DNA from: Marinobacter maritimus | GTDB lineage: Bacteria; Pseudomonadota; Gammaproteobacteria; Pseudomonadales; Oleiphilaceae | Reading direction: 5' to 3' | NCBI RefSeq assembly: GCF_007671675.1 | Contig: NZ_VCGW01000006.1 | Coordinates: 115,941-179,940, forward strand | DNA length: 64,000 bases | Shown here: piece after piece, positions 34,259 through 41,925 of the stretch | Layout of the letters: each line of letters starts with the position of its first letter | How positions within the stretch are numbered: the first letter of the stretch is position 1 | The notes under the pieces: model-generated | Told to the model about the DNA's origin: nothing | Database searches by the model: none | Seen by the model: the letters and a program-made list of their open reading frames with translations, nothing else | Program-made: the position numbers and the translations under genes

Positions 34259-34447
34259 TTAGTTCTCCTCAACCTGCACCAGGTAATCTACCCGGTTGAT
34301 CATGCCGCGAATTGAAGGTGTATCCTCAACTTCAACGGTGTGACCGATTTTACGAAGACCCAAGCCCTTTACACACAGTTTGTGCTTGGGCTGGCAGCCG
34401 ATCGGGCTGCGGGTCAGAGTTACTTTTATCGTTTTTGCGTTAGCCAT
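34259..34447 (-). CDS. rpmD: 50S ribosomal protein L30
   Basis: A 62-residue L30 starting MANAKTIKVTLTRSPIGCQPKHK and ending VDYLVQVEEN, with the usual GLGLRKIGHTVEVEDTPSIRGMI core. The frame is open upstream, but ATG 34447 gives the family start and lies 4 bp after rpsE. It is separated from rplO by only 1 bp, so the two are probably translated in a coupled way. Confidence 0.97.
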   Translation of the reverse strand: MANAKTIKVTLTRSPIGCQPKHKLCVKGLGLRKIGHTVEVEDTPSIRGMINRVDYLVQVEEN

Positions 34448-34451
34448 GACT

Positions 34452-34961
34452 TCAACCCAGAATCTCTTCGACGGATTTACCGCGCTTGGCTGCAATATCT
34501 TCAGGCGCCTGAGTGGCCTGGAGACCCTTGATGGTGGAACGTACCACGTTCACCGGGTTGGTAGACCCGTAACATTTGGAAAGTACGTTCTGAACACCTG
34601 CAACCTCAAGCACTGCACGCATCGCGCCACCCGCGATGATACCTGTACCTTCAGAGGCCGGCTGCATATACACCTTGGAGCCACCATGCTGGGCCCGCAC
34701 AGCATACTGCAGGGTAGTACCGTCAAGCGGTATATCTACCATGTTCTTGCGTGCAGCTTCCATTGCCTTCTGAATAGCGACTGGCACTTCACGTGCCTTG
34801 CCGCGACCAAAGCCAACGCGTCCTTTCCCGTCACCGACAACACTCAGTGCGGTAAACGCAAAAACGCGACCGCCCTTGACCACTTTGGCGACGCGATTCA
34901 CCTGAACCAGCTTTTCCTGGAGCTCAGGCGCCTTCTGATCGTTAACGCTCATCTTCTCCAC
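34452..34961 (-). CDS. rpsE: 30S ribosomal protein S5
   Basis: A 169-residue S5 with the double-stranded RNA-binding-like N-terminal domain (LQEKLVQVNRVAKVVKGGRVFAFTALSVVGDGKG) and the C-terminal domain with GTGIIAGGAMRAVLEVAG. S5 shapes the mRNA entry site and affects decoding accuracy. It lies between rplR (3 bp) and rpmD (4 bp) in the spc operon. Confidence 0.98.
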   Translation of the reverse strand: MEKMSVNDQKAPELQEKLVQVNRVAKVVKGGRVFAFTALSVVGDGKGRVGFGRGKAREVPVAIQKAMEAARKNMVDIPLDGTTLQYAVRAQHGGSKVYMQPASEGTGIIAGGAMRAVLEVAGVQNVLSKCYGSTNPVNVVRSTIKGLQATQAPEDIAAKRGKSVEEILG

Positions 34962-34964
34962 CTC

Positions 34965-35312
34965 TTAGAATTGCAAGCCAGCTTCACGGGCTGCGTCGGC
35001 CAAAGCCTGCACGCGACCATGATAACGGTAACCGGAGCGGTCGAAAGCGACCTGCTCAACTCCTGCCGCCTTGGCACGTTCAGCAATCAGCTGACCGACC
35101 TTTTTGGCGGCATCCACGTTACCGGTTGCACCCTGGCGCAGTTCCTTATCCAACGTGGAGGCAGTGGCAATAATCTTACTGCCATCTGCTGACGTAACCT
35201 GAGCATACATGTGACGCGGCGTGCGGTGAACGCACAAACGTGTCGTACCCAGCTCACGGATCTTCATGCGCACTTTGCGTGCGCGACGCAATCTTTCGTT
35301 ATTCGCGCTCAT
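34965..35312 (-). CDS. rplR: 50S ribosomal protein L18
   Basis: A 115-residue L18 with RARKVRMKIRELGTTRLCVHRTPRHMYAQV and the C-terminal FDRSGYRYHGRVQALADAAREAGL. It binds 5S rRNA with L5 and L25 to form the central protuberance. Spacing to rplF is 9 bp and to rpsE 3 bp. The start MSANNERLRRARK is typical of gammaproteobacteria. Confidence 0.97.
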   Translation of the reverse strand: MSANNERLRRARKVRMKIRELGTTRLCVHRTPRHMYAQVTSADGSKIIATASTLDKELRQGATGNVDAAKKVGQLIAERAKAAGVEQVAFDRSGYRYHGRVQALADAAREAGLQF

Positions 35313-35321
35313 AGTCCCGCC

Positions 35322-35855
35322 TTATTTCTTCTTGGCTTCTTTACGTCTTACTTGCTCATCCGCATACCGAACACCTTTACCCTTGTAGGGCTCGGGTGGA
35401 CGGAACGCACGGATTTCCGCAGCGACGTGGCCAACCTGTTGCTTATCGATACCGCGAATGACAACTTCCGTATTAGACGGAGTTTCAACGGTAATCCCCT
35501 CGGGCAGCTCATACTCGACCGGGTGAGAAAAACCCAGTGTCAGATTAAGCTTCTTACCTTGCGCCTGGGCCCGGTAACCTACACCGATAAGCTGGAGCTT
35601 GCGCTCGAAGCCAGCGGATACACCGGTCACCATGTTACTGACCAGCGCGCGGGTTGTACCAGCAAGAGCGCGGGACTGTTGGGCACCATCACGGGCAGCA
35701 AAACGAAGAACGTTCTCTTCCTGCTTTACTTCCACCGCCTGGTGAATTGAAAACTCAAGCGCTCCTTTGGAGCCCTTTACACTAATTTCCTGTCCGTTTA
35801 GCTTAACCTCAACACCGGAAGGCAGCACGACAGGATTATTGGCAACCCTGGACAT
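35322..35855 (-). CDS. rplF: 50S ribosomal protein L6
   Basis: A 177-residue L6 made of two similar alpha/beta domains. It starts MSRVANNPVVLPSGVEVKLNGQEISVKG and has the conserved GVGYRAQAQGKKLNLTLGFSHPVEYELP and PEPYKGKGVRYADE segments. It binds the sarcin-ricin loop region of 23S rRNA near the factor-binding site. Spc operon position and spacing are standard. Confidence 0.98.
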   Translation of the reverse strand: MSRVANNPVVLPSGVEVKLNGQEISVKGSKGALEFSIHQAVEVKQEENVLRFAARDGAQQSRALAGTTRALVSNMVTGVSAGFERKLQLIGVGYRAQAQGKKLNLTLGFSHPVEYELPEGITVETPSNTEVVIRGIDKQQVGHVAAEIRAFRPPEPYKGKGVRYADEQVRRKEAKKK

Positions 35856-35864
35856 GTGATTCTC

Positions 35865-36257
35865 CTAGAATACGGTGCAGATGACTTCGCCACCCACGCC
35901 GGCAGCACGTGCGGCACGGTCTGTCATTACGCCTTTGGACGTAGAGACAATCGCGACTCCCAAACCACCGGATACCTTCGGCAGCTCCCCTGTGCCCTTA
36001 TACTGGCGCAGGCTCGGACGGCTAACCCGCTTGATCGACTCAATAACCGGCTTGCCGCCGAAATACTTCAGAGTGATCGTCAGCTCGGGCTTTATGTCAG
36101 CTGTAACGGAAAAATCCGCAACGTAACCTTCGTCCTTGAGGACTTGGGCCACAGAGATCTTCATTTTTGAAGACGGCATCGTAACGTCTGCTTTCGATGC
36201 CATCTGGGCGTTGCGTATACGGGTTACCATATCCGCAAGCGTATCTTGCATACTCAT
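35865..36257 (-). CDS. rpsH: 30S ribosomal protein S8
   Basis: A 130-residue S8 from MSMQDTLADMVTRIRNAQ, ending GGEVICTVF, with the RNA-binding STSKGVMTDRAARAAGVGGE loop. S8 binds helix 21 of 16S rRNA and in E. coli represses the spc operon by binding its mRNA. The start at 36257 is preceded by AGGAG at 10 bases; the frame is open to 36314. An unusually long 88-bp spacer with hairpins separates it from rpsN. Confidence 0.97.
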   Translation of the reverse strand: MSMQDTLADMVTRIRNAQMASKADVTMPSSKMKISVAQVLKDEGYVADFSVTADIKPELTITLKYFGGKPVIESIKRVSRPSLRQYKGTGELPKVSGGLGVAIVSTSKGVMTDRAARAAGVGGEVICTVF

Positions 36258-36285
36258 TGGTATGAGGCTCCTGATCTTTTTAGTT

Positions 36286-36336
36286 GTGCAGCGGCTTGCC
36301 GCACCGCTTACCAACAGGCACCTGACCGAAGTCAGG
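36286..36336 (-). ncRNA. Structured rpsN-rpsH spacer, possible mRNA regulatory or processing element
   Basis: On the transcript, CCTGAC and GTCAGG pair around a TTCG tetraloop (36321-36336), a very stable hairpin. A second hairpin of CGG/CCG type follows at 36291-36302. Other spacers in this operon are mostly under 20 bp, so the structured 88 bp stands out. The function is not known. Confidence 0.4.
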
Positions 36337-36345
36337 ATACCTATC

Positions 36346-36651
36346 TTACCAGCTTGCCTTGGTCAGACCCGGAACGTCGCCGCGCATGCCGTACTCACGG
36401 AGTTTAATCCGTGAAAGTTCGAACTTGCGTAGCACGCCGTGGGGACGACCAGTCACCTGGCAACGATTACGAAGACGCGAAGGAGACGCATCACGAGGAA
36501 GCTGCTGGAGCTTCATCTGCGCTTCCCAGCGGTCATCATCGCTGGTATTTGGGTTTTTGATAATCGCCTTGAGCTCCGCGCGCTTCGCTGCAAATTTCGC
36601 AACGGTTTGCTCACGCTTCAGCTCACGGTTTTTCATGGAAACCTTAGCCAT
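36346..36651 (-). CDS. rpsN: 30S ribosomal protein S14 (zinc-free type)
   Basis: A 101-residue S14 of the long, Cys-poor form, lacking the CxxC-x12-CxxC zinc ligands of short S14. It starts MAKVSMKNRELKREQTVAKF and ends with NRCQVTGRPHGVLRKFELSRIKLREYGMRGDVPGLTKASW features. It binds the 3' major domain of 16S rRNA late in assembly. It lies 13 bp after rplE. Confidence 0.97.
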   Translation of the reverse strand: MAKVSMKNRELKREQTVAKFAAKRAELKAIIKNPNTSDDDRWEAQMKLQQLPRDASPSRLRNRCQVTGRPHGVLRKFELSRIKLREYGMRGDVPGLTKASW

Positions 36652-36664
36652 TACACTCGTTCCT

Positions 36665-37204
36665 TTATTTCTTGAACGGAAAACCGAAAGCTTTCAACAG
36701 CTCGCGACCTTCATCGTCGGTATCGGCATTGGTGGTAATGGTGATATCCAGACCACGGATCTTGTCGACTTTGTCGTACTCGATCTCAGGAAAGATTATC
36801 TGCTCACGTACACCCATGCTGTAGTTACCGCGCCCGTCAAAGGACTTGGGATTCAGACCGCGGAAGTCACGAATGCGGGGAACCGCAATGTGAACCAGTC
36901 GATCGAAGAAATCCCACATACGCTCACCGCGCAGGGTAACTTTACAACCAATCGGCCAACCTTCACGGATTTTAAAACCCGCTACAGATTTACGCGCCGT
37001 GGTAACAACCACTTTTTGTCCAGCCAGGCGTTCGAGATCTGCCACAGCATTTTCAATAAGTTTCTTGTCGCCAACTGCTTCGCCGACACCCATGTTCAGG
37101 GTAATCTTTTCGATACGCGGCACCTGCATAATGTTCTTGTAGCCGAACTCTTTCTGCAGGGCGGGTACCACTTCCTTACTGTACTGCTCTTTCATGTTAA
37201 GCAT
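36665..37204 (-). CDS. rplE: 50S ribosomal protein L5
   Basis: A 179-residue L5 with VPRIEKITLNMGVGEAVGDKK and the C-terminal PEIEYDKVDKIRGLDITI motif. It binds 5S rRNA and contacts P-site tRNA and the 30S head. I chose ATG 37204 (MLNMKEQYSKEV), preceded by GGTGGT; ATG 37195 has no ribosome-binding site, and 37216 is another in-frame option. In E. coli the S8 operator overlaps the rplE start; I could not recognise a clear copy here. Confidence 0.95.
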   Translation of the reverse strand: MLNMKEQYSKEVVPALQKEFGYKNIMQVPRIEKITLNMGVGEAVGDKKLIENAVADLERLAGQKVVVTTARKSVAGFKIREGWPIGCKVTLRGERMWDFFDRLVHIAVPRIRDFRGLNPKSFDGRGNYSMGVREQIIFPEIEYDKVDKIRGLDITITTNADTDDEGRELLKAFGFPFKK

Positions 37205-37219
37205 CGTAACCACCACCGC

Positions 37220-37540
37220 TTACTGGTTATCGACAGCTTCTTTCGTAGCTTTGAAGATCCGCGTTTTCGCCCCGTCTTCCTTGATCTGGAAGCCAACACG
37301 ATCGGCTTTGCCGGTCTGCGGATTAAAAATAGCCACGTTGGAAGCCTGGATAGGTGCTTCTTTTTCGACGATGCCACCTGGGGTGCCCAGCATCGGGTTC
37401 GGTTTGGTGTGCTTCTTCATCATATTGATGCCAGAAACAATCACTTTGCCGTCGTCCTGAACTTTCAGAACTTTACCACGTTTGCCTTTATCTTTCCCCG
37501 TGGTGACGATTACTTCGTCATCTCGTTTGATCTTTTTCAT
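37220..37540 (-). CDS. rplX: 50S ribosomal protein L24
   Basis: A 106-residue L24 with the KOW motif DDEVIVTTGKDKGKRGKVLKV near the N-terminus, then GINMMKKHTKPNP and the C-terminal KTRIFKATKEAVD. It is an assembly initiator that binds 23S domain I. That matters here because a sequence resembling this rRNA region lies in the rpsJ-rplC spacer of the same gene cluster (42578-42605). Confidence 0.97.
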   Translation of the reverse strand: MKKIKRDDEVIVTTGKDKGKRGKVLKVQDDGKVIVSGINMMKKHTKPNPMLGTPGGIVEKEAPIQASNVAIFNPQTGKADRVGFQIKEDGAKTRIFKATKEAVDNQ

Positions 37541-37557
37541 AACCGGCCTCTGGTCCT

Positions 37558-37926
37558 TTAAAGTACTTCGGGTGCCAGTGAGATAATTTTCATGAACTTC
37601 TCATTTCGCAGTTCACGGGTAACCGGTCCGAAGATACGGGTACCAATGGGTGCGTCCTGATTGTTCAGAAGTACAGCCGCGTTGCCGTCGAAACGGATCA
37701 GCGACCCATCGGGACGGCGAACACCCTTGCGGGTGCGCACTACTACAGCCTTCAGGACCTGGCCCTTCTTCACTTTACCGCGGGGGATGGCTTCCTTGAC
37801 GGTCACCTTGATAATATCCCCTACGCTGGCGTAACGCCGGTGTGAACCGCCCAGGACCTTAATGCACATCACCTGACGCGCACCGCTGTTATCCGCGACT
37901 TCAAGCATTGTCTGAGTCTGAATCAT
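37558..37926 (-). CDS. rplN: 50S ribosomal protein L14
   Basis: A 122-residue L14 starting MIQTQTMLEVADNSGARQVMCIKVLGG, with GQVLKAVVVRTRKGVRRPDGS. It lies at the subunit interface and is the docking site of silencing factors such as RsfS. In this arrangement it is transcribed directly after rpsQ, 18 bp away, with no terminator or promoter visible between the S10 and spc gene groups, which therefore appear to be continuous. Confidence 0.97.
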   Translation of the reverse strand: MIQTQTMLEVADNSGARQVMCIKVLGGSHRRYASVGDIIKVTVKEAIPRGKVKKGQVLKAVVVRTRKGVRRPDGSLIRFDGNAAVLLNNQDAPIGTRIFGPVTRELRNEKFMKIISLAPEVL

Positions 37927-37944
37927 GGTTGTTCTCCGGGCGAT

Positions 37945-38211
37945 TTACACCTTGGATGCATGTTCAGTGACTTCCACCAGGGCCCAGCTCTTGGTCTTGG
38001 AGACCGGACGGGTTTCCTGAATGGTCACAGTGTCACCGATATTGCATTGGTTGCTCTCATCGTGAGCGTGGATCTTGGTTGAACGCTTCATGTACTTACC
38101 GTACAGAGGGTGCTTTACCTGACGCTCGACCAATACCACGATGGATTTCTCCATCTTGTTGCTCACGACCTTGCCGCTAAGAGTTCTGGCAGTTTGGGTA
38201 GCTTCGGTCAT
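37945..38211 (-). CDS. rpsQ: 30S ribosomal protein S17
   Basis: An 88-residue OB-fold protein with RTLSGKVVSNKMEKSIVVLVERQVKHPLYGKY and TVTIQETRPVSKTKSWALVEV. It binds the 16S 5' domain early in assembly. It begins 1 bp after the rpmC stop, suggesting coupled translation. Confidence 0.97.
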   Translation of the reverse strand: MTEATQTARTLSGKVVSNKMEKSIVVLVERQVKHPLYGKYMKRSTKIHAHDESNQCNIGDTVTIQETRPVSKTKSWALVEVTEHASKV

Positions 38212-38212
38212 G

Positions 38213-38404
38213 TCACTGTCCTGCCTTTTCGTTCAAAACTGTTTTCACACGAGCAATATCGCGTTTCACCCCGGCGAGAAGGTGAGACTGATTGAGCTGA
38301 CCTGTCGCCTTGCGCATGCGCAGGTTGAACTGCTCCTTCAGGAGGTCGATCAGCTCCTTGTTCAGCTCCTCGGCTGATTTTTCACGCAGCTCTGTTGCTT
38401 TCAT
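38213..38404 (-). CDS. rpmC: 50S ribosomal protein L29
   Basis: A 63-residue all-helical L29 (MKATELREKSAEELNKELIDL, ending VLNEKAGQ) located at the tunnel exit, where it contacts trigger factor and SRP. Its ATG shares one base with the rplP stop (TGATG). An in-frame GTG one codon upstream is less likely. Confidence 0.96.
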   Translation of the reverse strand: MKATELREKSAEELNKELIDLLKEQFNLRMRKATGQLNQSHLLAGVKRDIARVKTVLNEKAGQ

Positions 38405-38817
38405 CACATCACCGTCCTCGTTACGAAGGTGGTCTGTACCGGCAATTTGGCCGCTGCGAGTGTGAAGGCTTCGCGTGCAACATCTTCAGCAACGCCTTCC
38501 ATCTCGTAGAGCATACGGCCTGGCTGAATTTCCGCCACCCAATACTCAACAGAACCCTTACCTTTACCCATACGTACTTCAAGCGGCTTACCGGTGATCG
38601 GCTTGTCCGGGAAAACCCGGATCCAGATCTTACCACCCCGTTTGATCTTACGTGTCATCGTACGACGTGCCGCTTCAATCTGGCGCGCAGTTATACGCCC
38701 ACGGCTCGTCGCTTTCAATCCGTATTCACCGAAGCTCACCTTGTTGGCGCGGTGAGCAAGACCGGTGTTACGGCCTTTCATTACCTTGCGAAATTTGGTG
38801 CGTTTTGGTTGCAGCAT
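38404..38817 (-). CDS. rplP: 50S ribosomal protein L16
   Basis: A 137-residue L16 starting MLQPKRTKFRKVMKGRNTGLAHRANKVSFG, with the conserved GRITARQIEAARRTMTRKIKRGGKIWIRVFPDKP. It organises the A-site finger region and tRNA binding. The Arg that is hydroxylated by YcfD in E. coli lies in the RMGKGKG loop, which is present here. It overlaps rpmC by one base. Confidence 0.97.
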   Translation of the reverse strand: MLQPKRTKFRKVMKGRNTGLAHRANKVSFGEYGLKATSRGRITARQIEAARRTMTRKIKRGGKIWIRVFPDKPITGKPLEVRMGKGKGSVEYWVAEIQPGRMLYEMEGVAEDVAREAFTLAAAKLPVQTTFVTRTVM

Positions 38818-38829
38818 AAGATTGCCCCT

Positions 38830-39513
38830 TTACTTAGAACCTTTCTTTCCAGAGGCTTTCTTGTCAGCACGGACTTGCTCCATACCACCAAGAATCTCAC
38901 CTTTGAAGATCCATACCTTGACGCCGATTACGCCGTAAGTGGTATTCGCTTCATAGGTTGCGTAATCAATATCTGCACGCAATGTGTGCAGCGGAACACG
39001 ACCTTCGCGATACCACTCGGAACGCGCAATCTCAGCACCCCCGAGACGACCACCAACCTGAATCTTGATACCCTTGGCACCTTGGCGCATGGCATTCTGA
39101 ACCGCACGCTTCATAGCGCGACGGAACATCACACGACGCTCCAACTGGCCGGCAACGTTTTGCGCTACCAGGCGAGCATCCAGATCCGGCTTGCGGACCT
39201 CTTCGATGTTGATGTGCACAGGCACGCCCATCATCTCGCCGACTTCACGACGCAGACGGTCAACATCTTCACCCTTTTTACCGATAACAATACCGGGGCG
39301 GGCAGTATGGATCGTGATACGGGCGTTCTGAGCAGGGCGCTCGATCACAATCTTGCTAACAGACGCCTTCACCAGACGCTTGTCGAGGAATTCGCGAACC
39401 TGAATATCGTTCAACAGGTTTTTTGCGTATTCCTTTTTATCGGCATACCAGACTGAGTTGTGCTCTTTAATCACACCCAGGCGGAAGCCGATCGGATTTA
39501 CTTTATGACCCAT
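38830..39513 (-). CDS. rpsC: 30S ribosomal protein S3
   Basis: A 227-residue S3 with the KH domain core IARPGIVIGKKGEDVDRLRREV (about 70-95) and the C-terminal domain GVKVWIFKGEIL. It lines the mRNA entry tunnel and contributes helicase activity. The short Lys-rich C-terminus (ADKKASGKKGSK) is typical. Spacing of 11-12 bp to rplV and rplP. Confidence 0.98.
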   Translation of the reverse strand: MGHKVNPIGFRLGVIKEHNSVWYADKKEYAKNLLNDIQVREFLDKRLVKASVSKIVIERPAQNARITIHTARPGIVIGKKGEDVDRLRREVGEMMGVPVHINIEEVRKPDLDARLVAQNVAGQLERRVMFRRAMKRAVQNAMRQGAKGIKIQVGGRLGGAEIARSEWYREGRVPLHTLRADIDYATYEANTTYGVIGVKVWIFKGEILGGMEQVRADKKASGKKGSK

Positions 39514-39524
39514 CTGAGCATCTC

Positions 39525-39857
39525 CTACTTGTCGGCGACCTTGACGGTGATATGGCAGGTGCGCTTCATGATTCTATCAGCGCGCCCCTTGGCTCGAGCC
39601 TTGATTCGCTTGAGCGTCGGGCCTTCATCCACCATAACGGTGGAAACCCGCAGTTCGTCAACGTCCAGACCTTCGTTGTGCTCAGCGTTGGCGATAGCGG
39701 ACTCAAGAGCTTTCTTGATAATCACCGCCGCCTTCTTAGGGCTGAAAGTCAGAATGTTCAGGGCGTCCTCAACAGCCTTGCCGCGGACCTGGTCGGCGAC
39801 AAGACGTGCTTTCTGAGCTGAGAGGCGAGCGCCCTTGTACTTGGCTGCTACTTCCAT
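39525..39857 (-). CDS. rplV: 50S ribosomal protein L22
   Basis: A 110-residue L22 starting MEVAAKYKGARLSAQKARLVADQ; the long beta-hairpin (about residues 80-100, MVDEGPTLKRIKARAKGRADRI) reaches into the exit tunnel and lies near the macrolide site. I chose ATG 39857 for family length; the frame is open to 39872. It follows rpsS after 17 bp. Confidence 0.97.
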   Translation of the reverse strand: MEVAAKYKGARLSAQKARLVADQVRGKAVEDALNILTFSPKKAAVIIKKALESAIANAEHNEGLDVDELRVSTVMVDEGPTLKRIKARAKGRADRIMKRTCHITVKVADK

Positions 39858-39874
39858 TTCTATTCCCCTCACAA

Positions 39875-40150
39875 TCAGCGTTTAGCTTTCTTGTCGGCCG
39901 AATGGCCACGATAAGTACGCGTCGCCGCGAACTCACCCAGTTTATGTCCGACCATATCTTCGGTTACATAAACCGGCACGTGTTGCCTGCCGTTGTGGAC
40001 TGCAATGGTCAAACCTACGAACTCTGGGAAGATCGTTGAACGACGCGACCAGGTTTTGATCGGTCGCTTGTCGTTCGCTTCCAGAGCTGCTTCGACCTTC
40101 TTCAACAGATGCAGGTCTATAAAAGGACCTTTCTTTAAAGAACGTGGCAC
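39875..40150 (-). CDS. rpsS: 30S ribosomal protein S19
   Basis: A 91-residue S19 (MPRSLKKGPFIDLHLLKKVEAA, with TWSRRSTIFPEFVGLTIAVHNGRQHVPVYV and the HKLGEFAATRTYRGH end). It sits in the 30S head next to S13 and takes part in intersubunit bridges. Order rplB-rpsS-rplV is standard. Confidence 0.98.
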   Translation of the reverse strand: MPRSLKKGPFIDLHLLKKVEAALEANDKRPIKTWSRRSTIFPEFVGLTIAVHNGRQHVPVYVTEDMVGHKLGEFAATRTYRGHSADKKAKR

Positions 40151-40173
40151 AGCAATTACCTCTATGTAGTCGT

Positions 40174-41001
40174 TTACTTGGCTGAACGACGACGTACTAT
40201 CATTTTATCAGTACGTTTGTTCTTACGAGTCTTATGCCCTTTGGTCGGAACACCCCACGGAGTAACCGGGTGACGTCCGCCAGAGGTACGCCCTTCACCA
40301 CCACCATGCGGGTGGTCAACTGGGTTCATAGCAACACCACGTACTGTTGGACGCTTGCCACGCCAACGTGATGCACCCGCTTTGCCAAGCCGCTTGAGAC
40401 TGTGCTCACTATTGGAAACTTCACCCAACGTGGCACGACAATCTACAAGCACCTTACGCATTTCACCTGAGCGCAGGCGGATAGTCGCATAAGCGCCTTC
40501 CCGAGCAACCAGCTGTACGGATGCGCCCGCGGAGCGAGCCAGCTGTGCACCTTTACCAGGCTTGAGCTCAACGCAATGGATCACAGAACCCACTGGGATA
40601 TTCCGCAGCGGCAATGTGCTTCCCACCTTGATAGGCGCGTCGATTCCTGAGCGCACAGGCTCACCGATCTGCATACCTTTGGGAGCGATAATGTAACGAC
40701 GCTCGCCATCGGCGTACTTGATCAGCGCGATGTGCGCAGAGCGGTTAGGATCGTACTCAATGCGCTCAATTGTCGCAGGAATACCATCTTTGGTCCGCTT
40801 GAAGTCAATGATACGGTAGTGCTGTTTATGACCACCACCAACATGACGGGTTGTAATGCGGCCAGCGTTGTTACGGCCACCCGACTTGCTTTGTGATTCG
40901 ACCAACGGTTCGTAAGGGCGCCCTTTGTGCAAATCCGGGTTGTAAAGCTTTACAACGTGACGGCGTCCGGCAGATGTTGGTTTGGTTTTGACGATCGGCA
41001 T
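40174..41001 (-). CDS. rplB: 50S ribosomal protein L2
   Basis: A 275-residue L2 with an OB-fold and SH3-like core and the near-invariant GVAMNPVDHPHGGGEGRTSGGRHPVTPWG region (about 222-250), whose His lies close to the peptidyl transferase centre. It is required for subunit association. It lies between rplW (17 bp) and rpsS (23 bp). Confidence 0.98.
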   Translation of the reverse strand: MPIVKTKPTSAGRRHVVKLYNPDLHKGRPYEPLVESQSKSGGRNNAGRITTRHVGGGHKQHYRIIDFKRTKDGIPATIERIEYDPNRSAHIALIKYADGERRYIIAPKGMQIGEPVRSGIDAPIKVGSTLPLRNIPVGSVIHCVELKPGKGAQLARSAGASVQLVAREGAYATIRLRSGEMRKVLVDCRATLGEVSNSEHSLKRLGKAGASRWRGKRPTVRGVAMNPVDHPHGGGEGRTSGGRHPVTPWGVPTKGHKTRKNKRTDKMIVRRRSAK

Positions 41002-41018
41002 ATTACGACCCCTTTACC

Positions 41019-41312
41019 TTATTCCACATCCAGAAAATCGATGTCCTGACCTTCAGCCAGCTTTACGTAAGCCTTACGAATGTCATTACGCTTGCCGAAC
41101 CCGCGGGCGGTGCGCTTAAGCTTGCCCTTACGATTCAGAACCTGAACACCTTCTACGGTGACGTTGAACAGCTGCTCAACGGCTTTTTTGATCTCGGGCT
41201 TGGTGGCATCCGGGGCAACCCGGAATACGACCTGACCGTGCTCGGCCACCAAAGATGCTTTTTCCGATACGTGAGGTCCCAGCAGAACCTTGTAGATACG
41301 TTCCTGATTCAT
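41019..41312 (-). CDS. rplW: 50S ribosomal protein L23
   Basis: A 97-residue L23 (MNQERIYKVLLGPHVSEKASLVAE, with KPEIKKAVEQLFNVTVEGVQVLN). It forms the main docking site at the tunnel exit for trigger factor and SRP. Its start overlaps the rplD stop by 4 bp (ATGA). Confidence 0.97.
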   Translation of the reverse strand: MNQERIYKVLLGPHVSEKASLVAEHGQVVFRVAPDATKPEIKKAVEQLFNVTVEGVQVLNRKGKLKRTARGFGKRNDIRKAYVKLAEGQDIDFLDVE

Positions 41313-41914
41313 CCCAGCATCTCCTCGATTTTCTTCAGAGCGGGAACAGTCACCACGACCTTCTCGTGCGCAACAAGGCTAACCGGATCCAGACCTGCAA
41401 CATCACGCACATCGACGTGAGGAACGTTGCGAGACGCCAGATGCAAGTTATGCTCAAGGCTCTCGGACAGGATAAGAGCATTACTCACGCCGAGATCAGA
41501 CAGCTTGGCGATAAACGCCTTGGTCTTGGGCGCATCGATGGCGAAATCATCAACCACCACCAACCGCTCCTGACGTACCAGCTCGGAAAAAATGGAGCGC
41601 ATTGCAGCGCGGTACATTTTACGGTTTACCTTTTGCTCGAAGCCGCGAGGCTTGGCAGCAAAGGTAACACCACCGGAGCGCCAAATCGGGCTGCGGATAG
41701 TACCTGCACGGGCACGACCTGTGCCCTTCTGACGCCAGGGCTTCTTACCGCCACCACTGACTTCTGAACGGGTTTTCTGAGCCTTGGTGCCCTGACGGCC
41801 AGCAGCCATATAGGCCACAACCACCTGATGAACCAGTGCTTCATTAAAATCTTTTGCGAAAGCAGCTTCGGAAACCGTAATTCCCTTGCCGCTACCTGTA
41901 ATAGTCAATTCCAT
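41309..41914 (-). CDS. rplD: 50S ribosomal protein L4
   Basis: A 201-residue L4. The extended tunnel loop is visible as GTGRARAGTIRSPIWRSGGVTFA (about 61-85), preceded by SGGGKKPWRQK. L4 binds 23S domain I. In E. coli it also represses the S10 operon by acting on the leader upstream of rpsJ. Here the rpsJ leader is only about 50 nt long, while an rRNA-like sequence lies in the spacer before rplC, two genes upstream of rplD in transcription order. Confidence 0.98.
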   Translation of the reverse strand: MELTITGSGKGITVSEAAFAKDFNEALVHQVVVAYMAAGRQGTKAQKTRSEVSGGGKKPWRQKGTGRARAGTIRSPIWRSGGVTFAAKPRGFEQKVNRKMYRAAMRSIFSELVRQERLVVVDDFAIDAPKTKAFIAKLSDLGVSNALILSESLEHNLHLASRNVPHVDVRDVAGLDPVSLVAHEKVVVTVPALKKIEEMLG

Positions 41915-41925
41915 CGAACCGCTCC

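Noticed and set aside
36359..37561. A 400-codon open frame on the plus strand across rpsN, rplE and rplX
   Set aside because: It lies fully antisense to three well-conserved ribosomal protein genes and has no domain pattern of its own; it is a codon-usage shadow.
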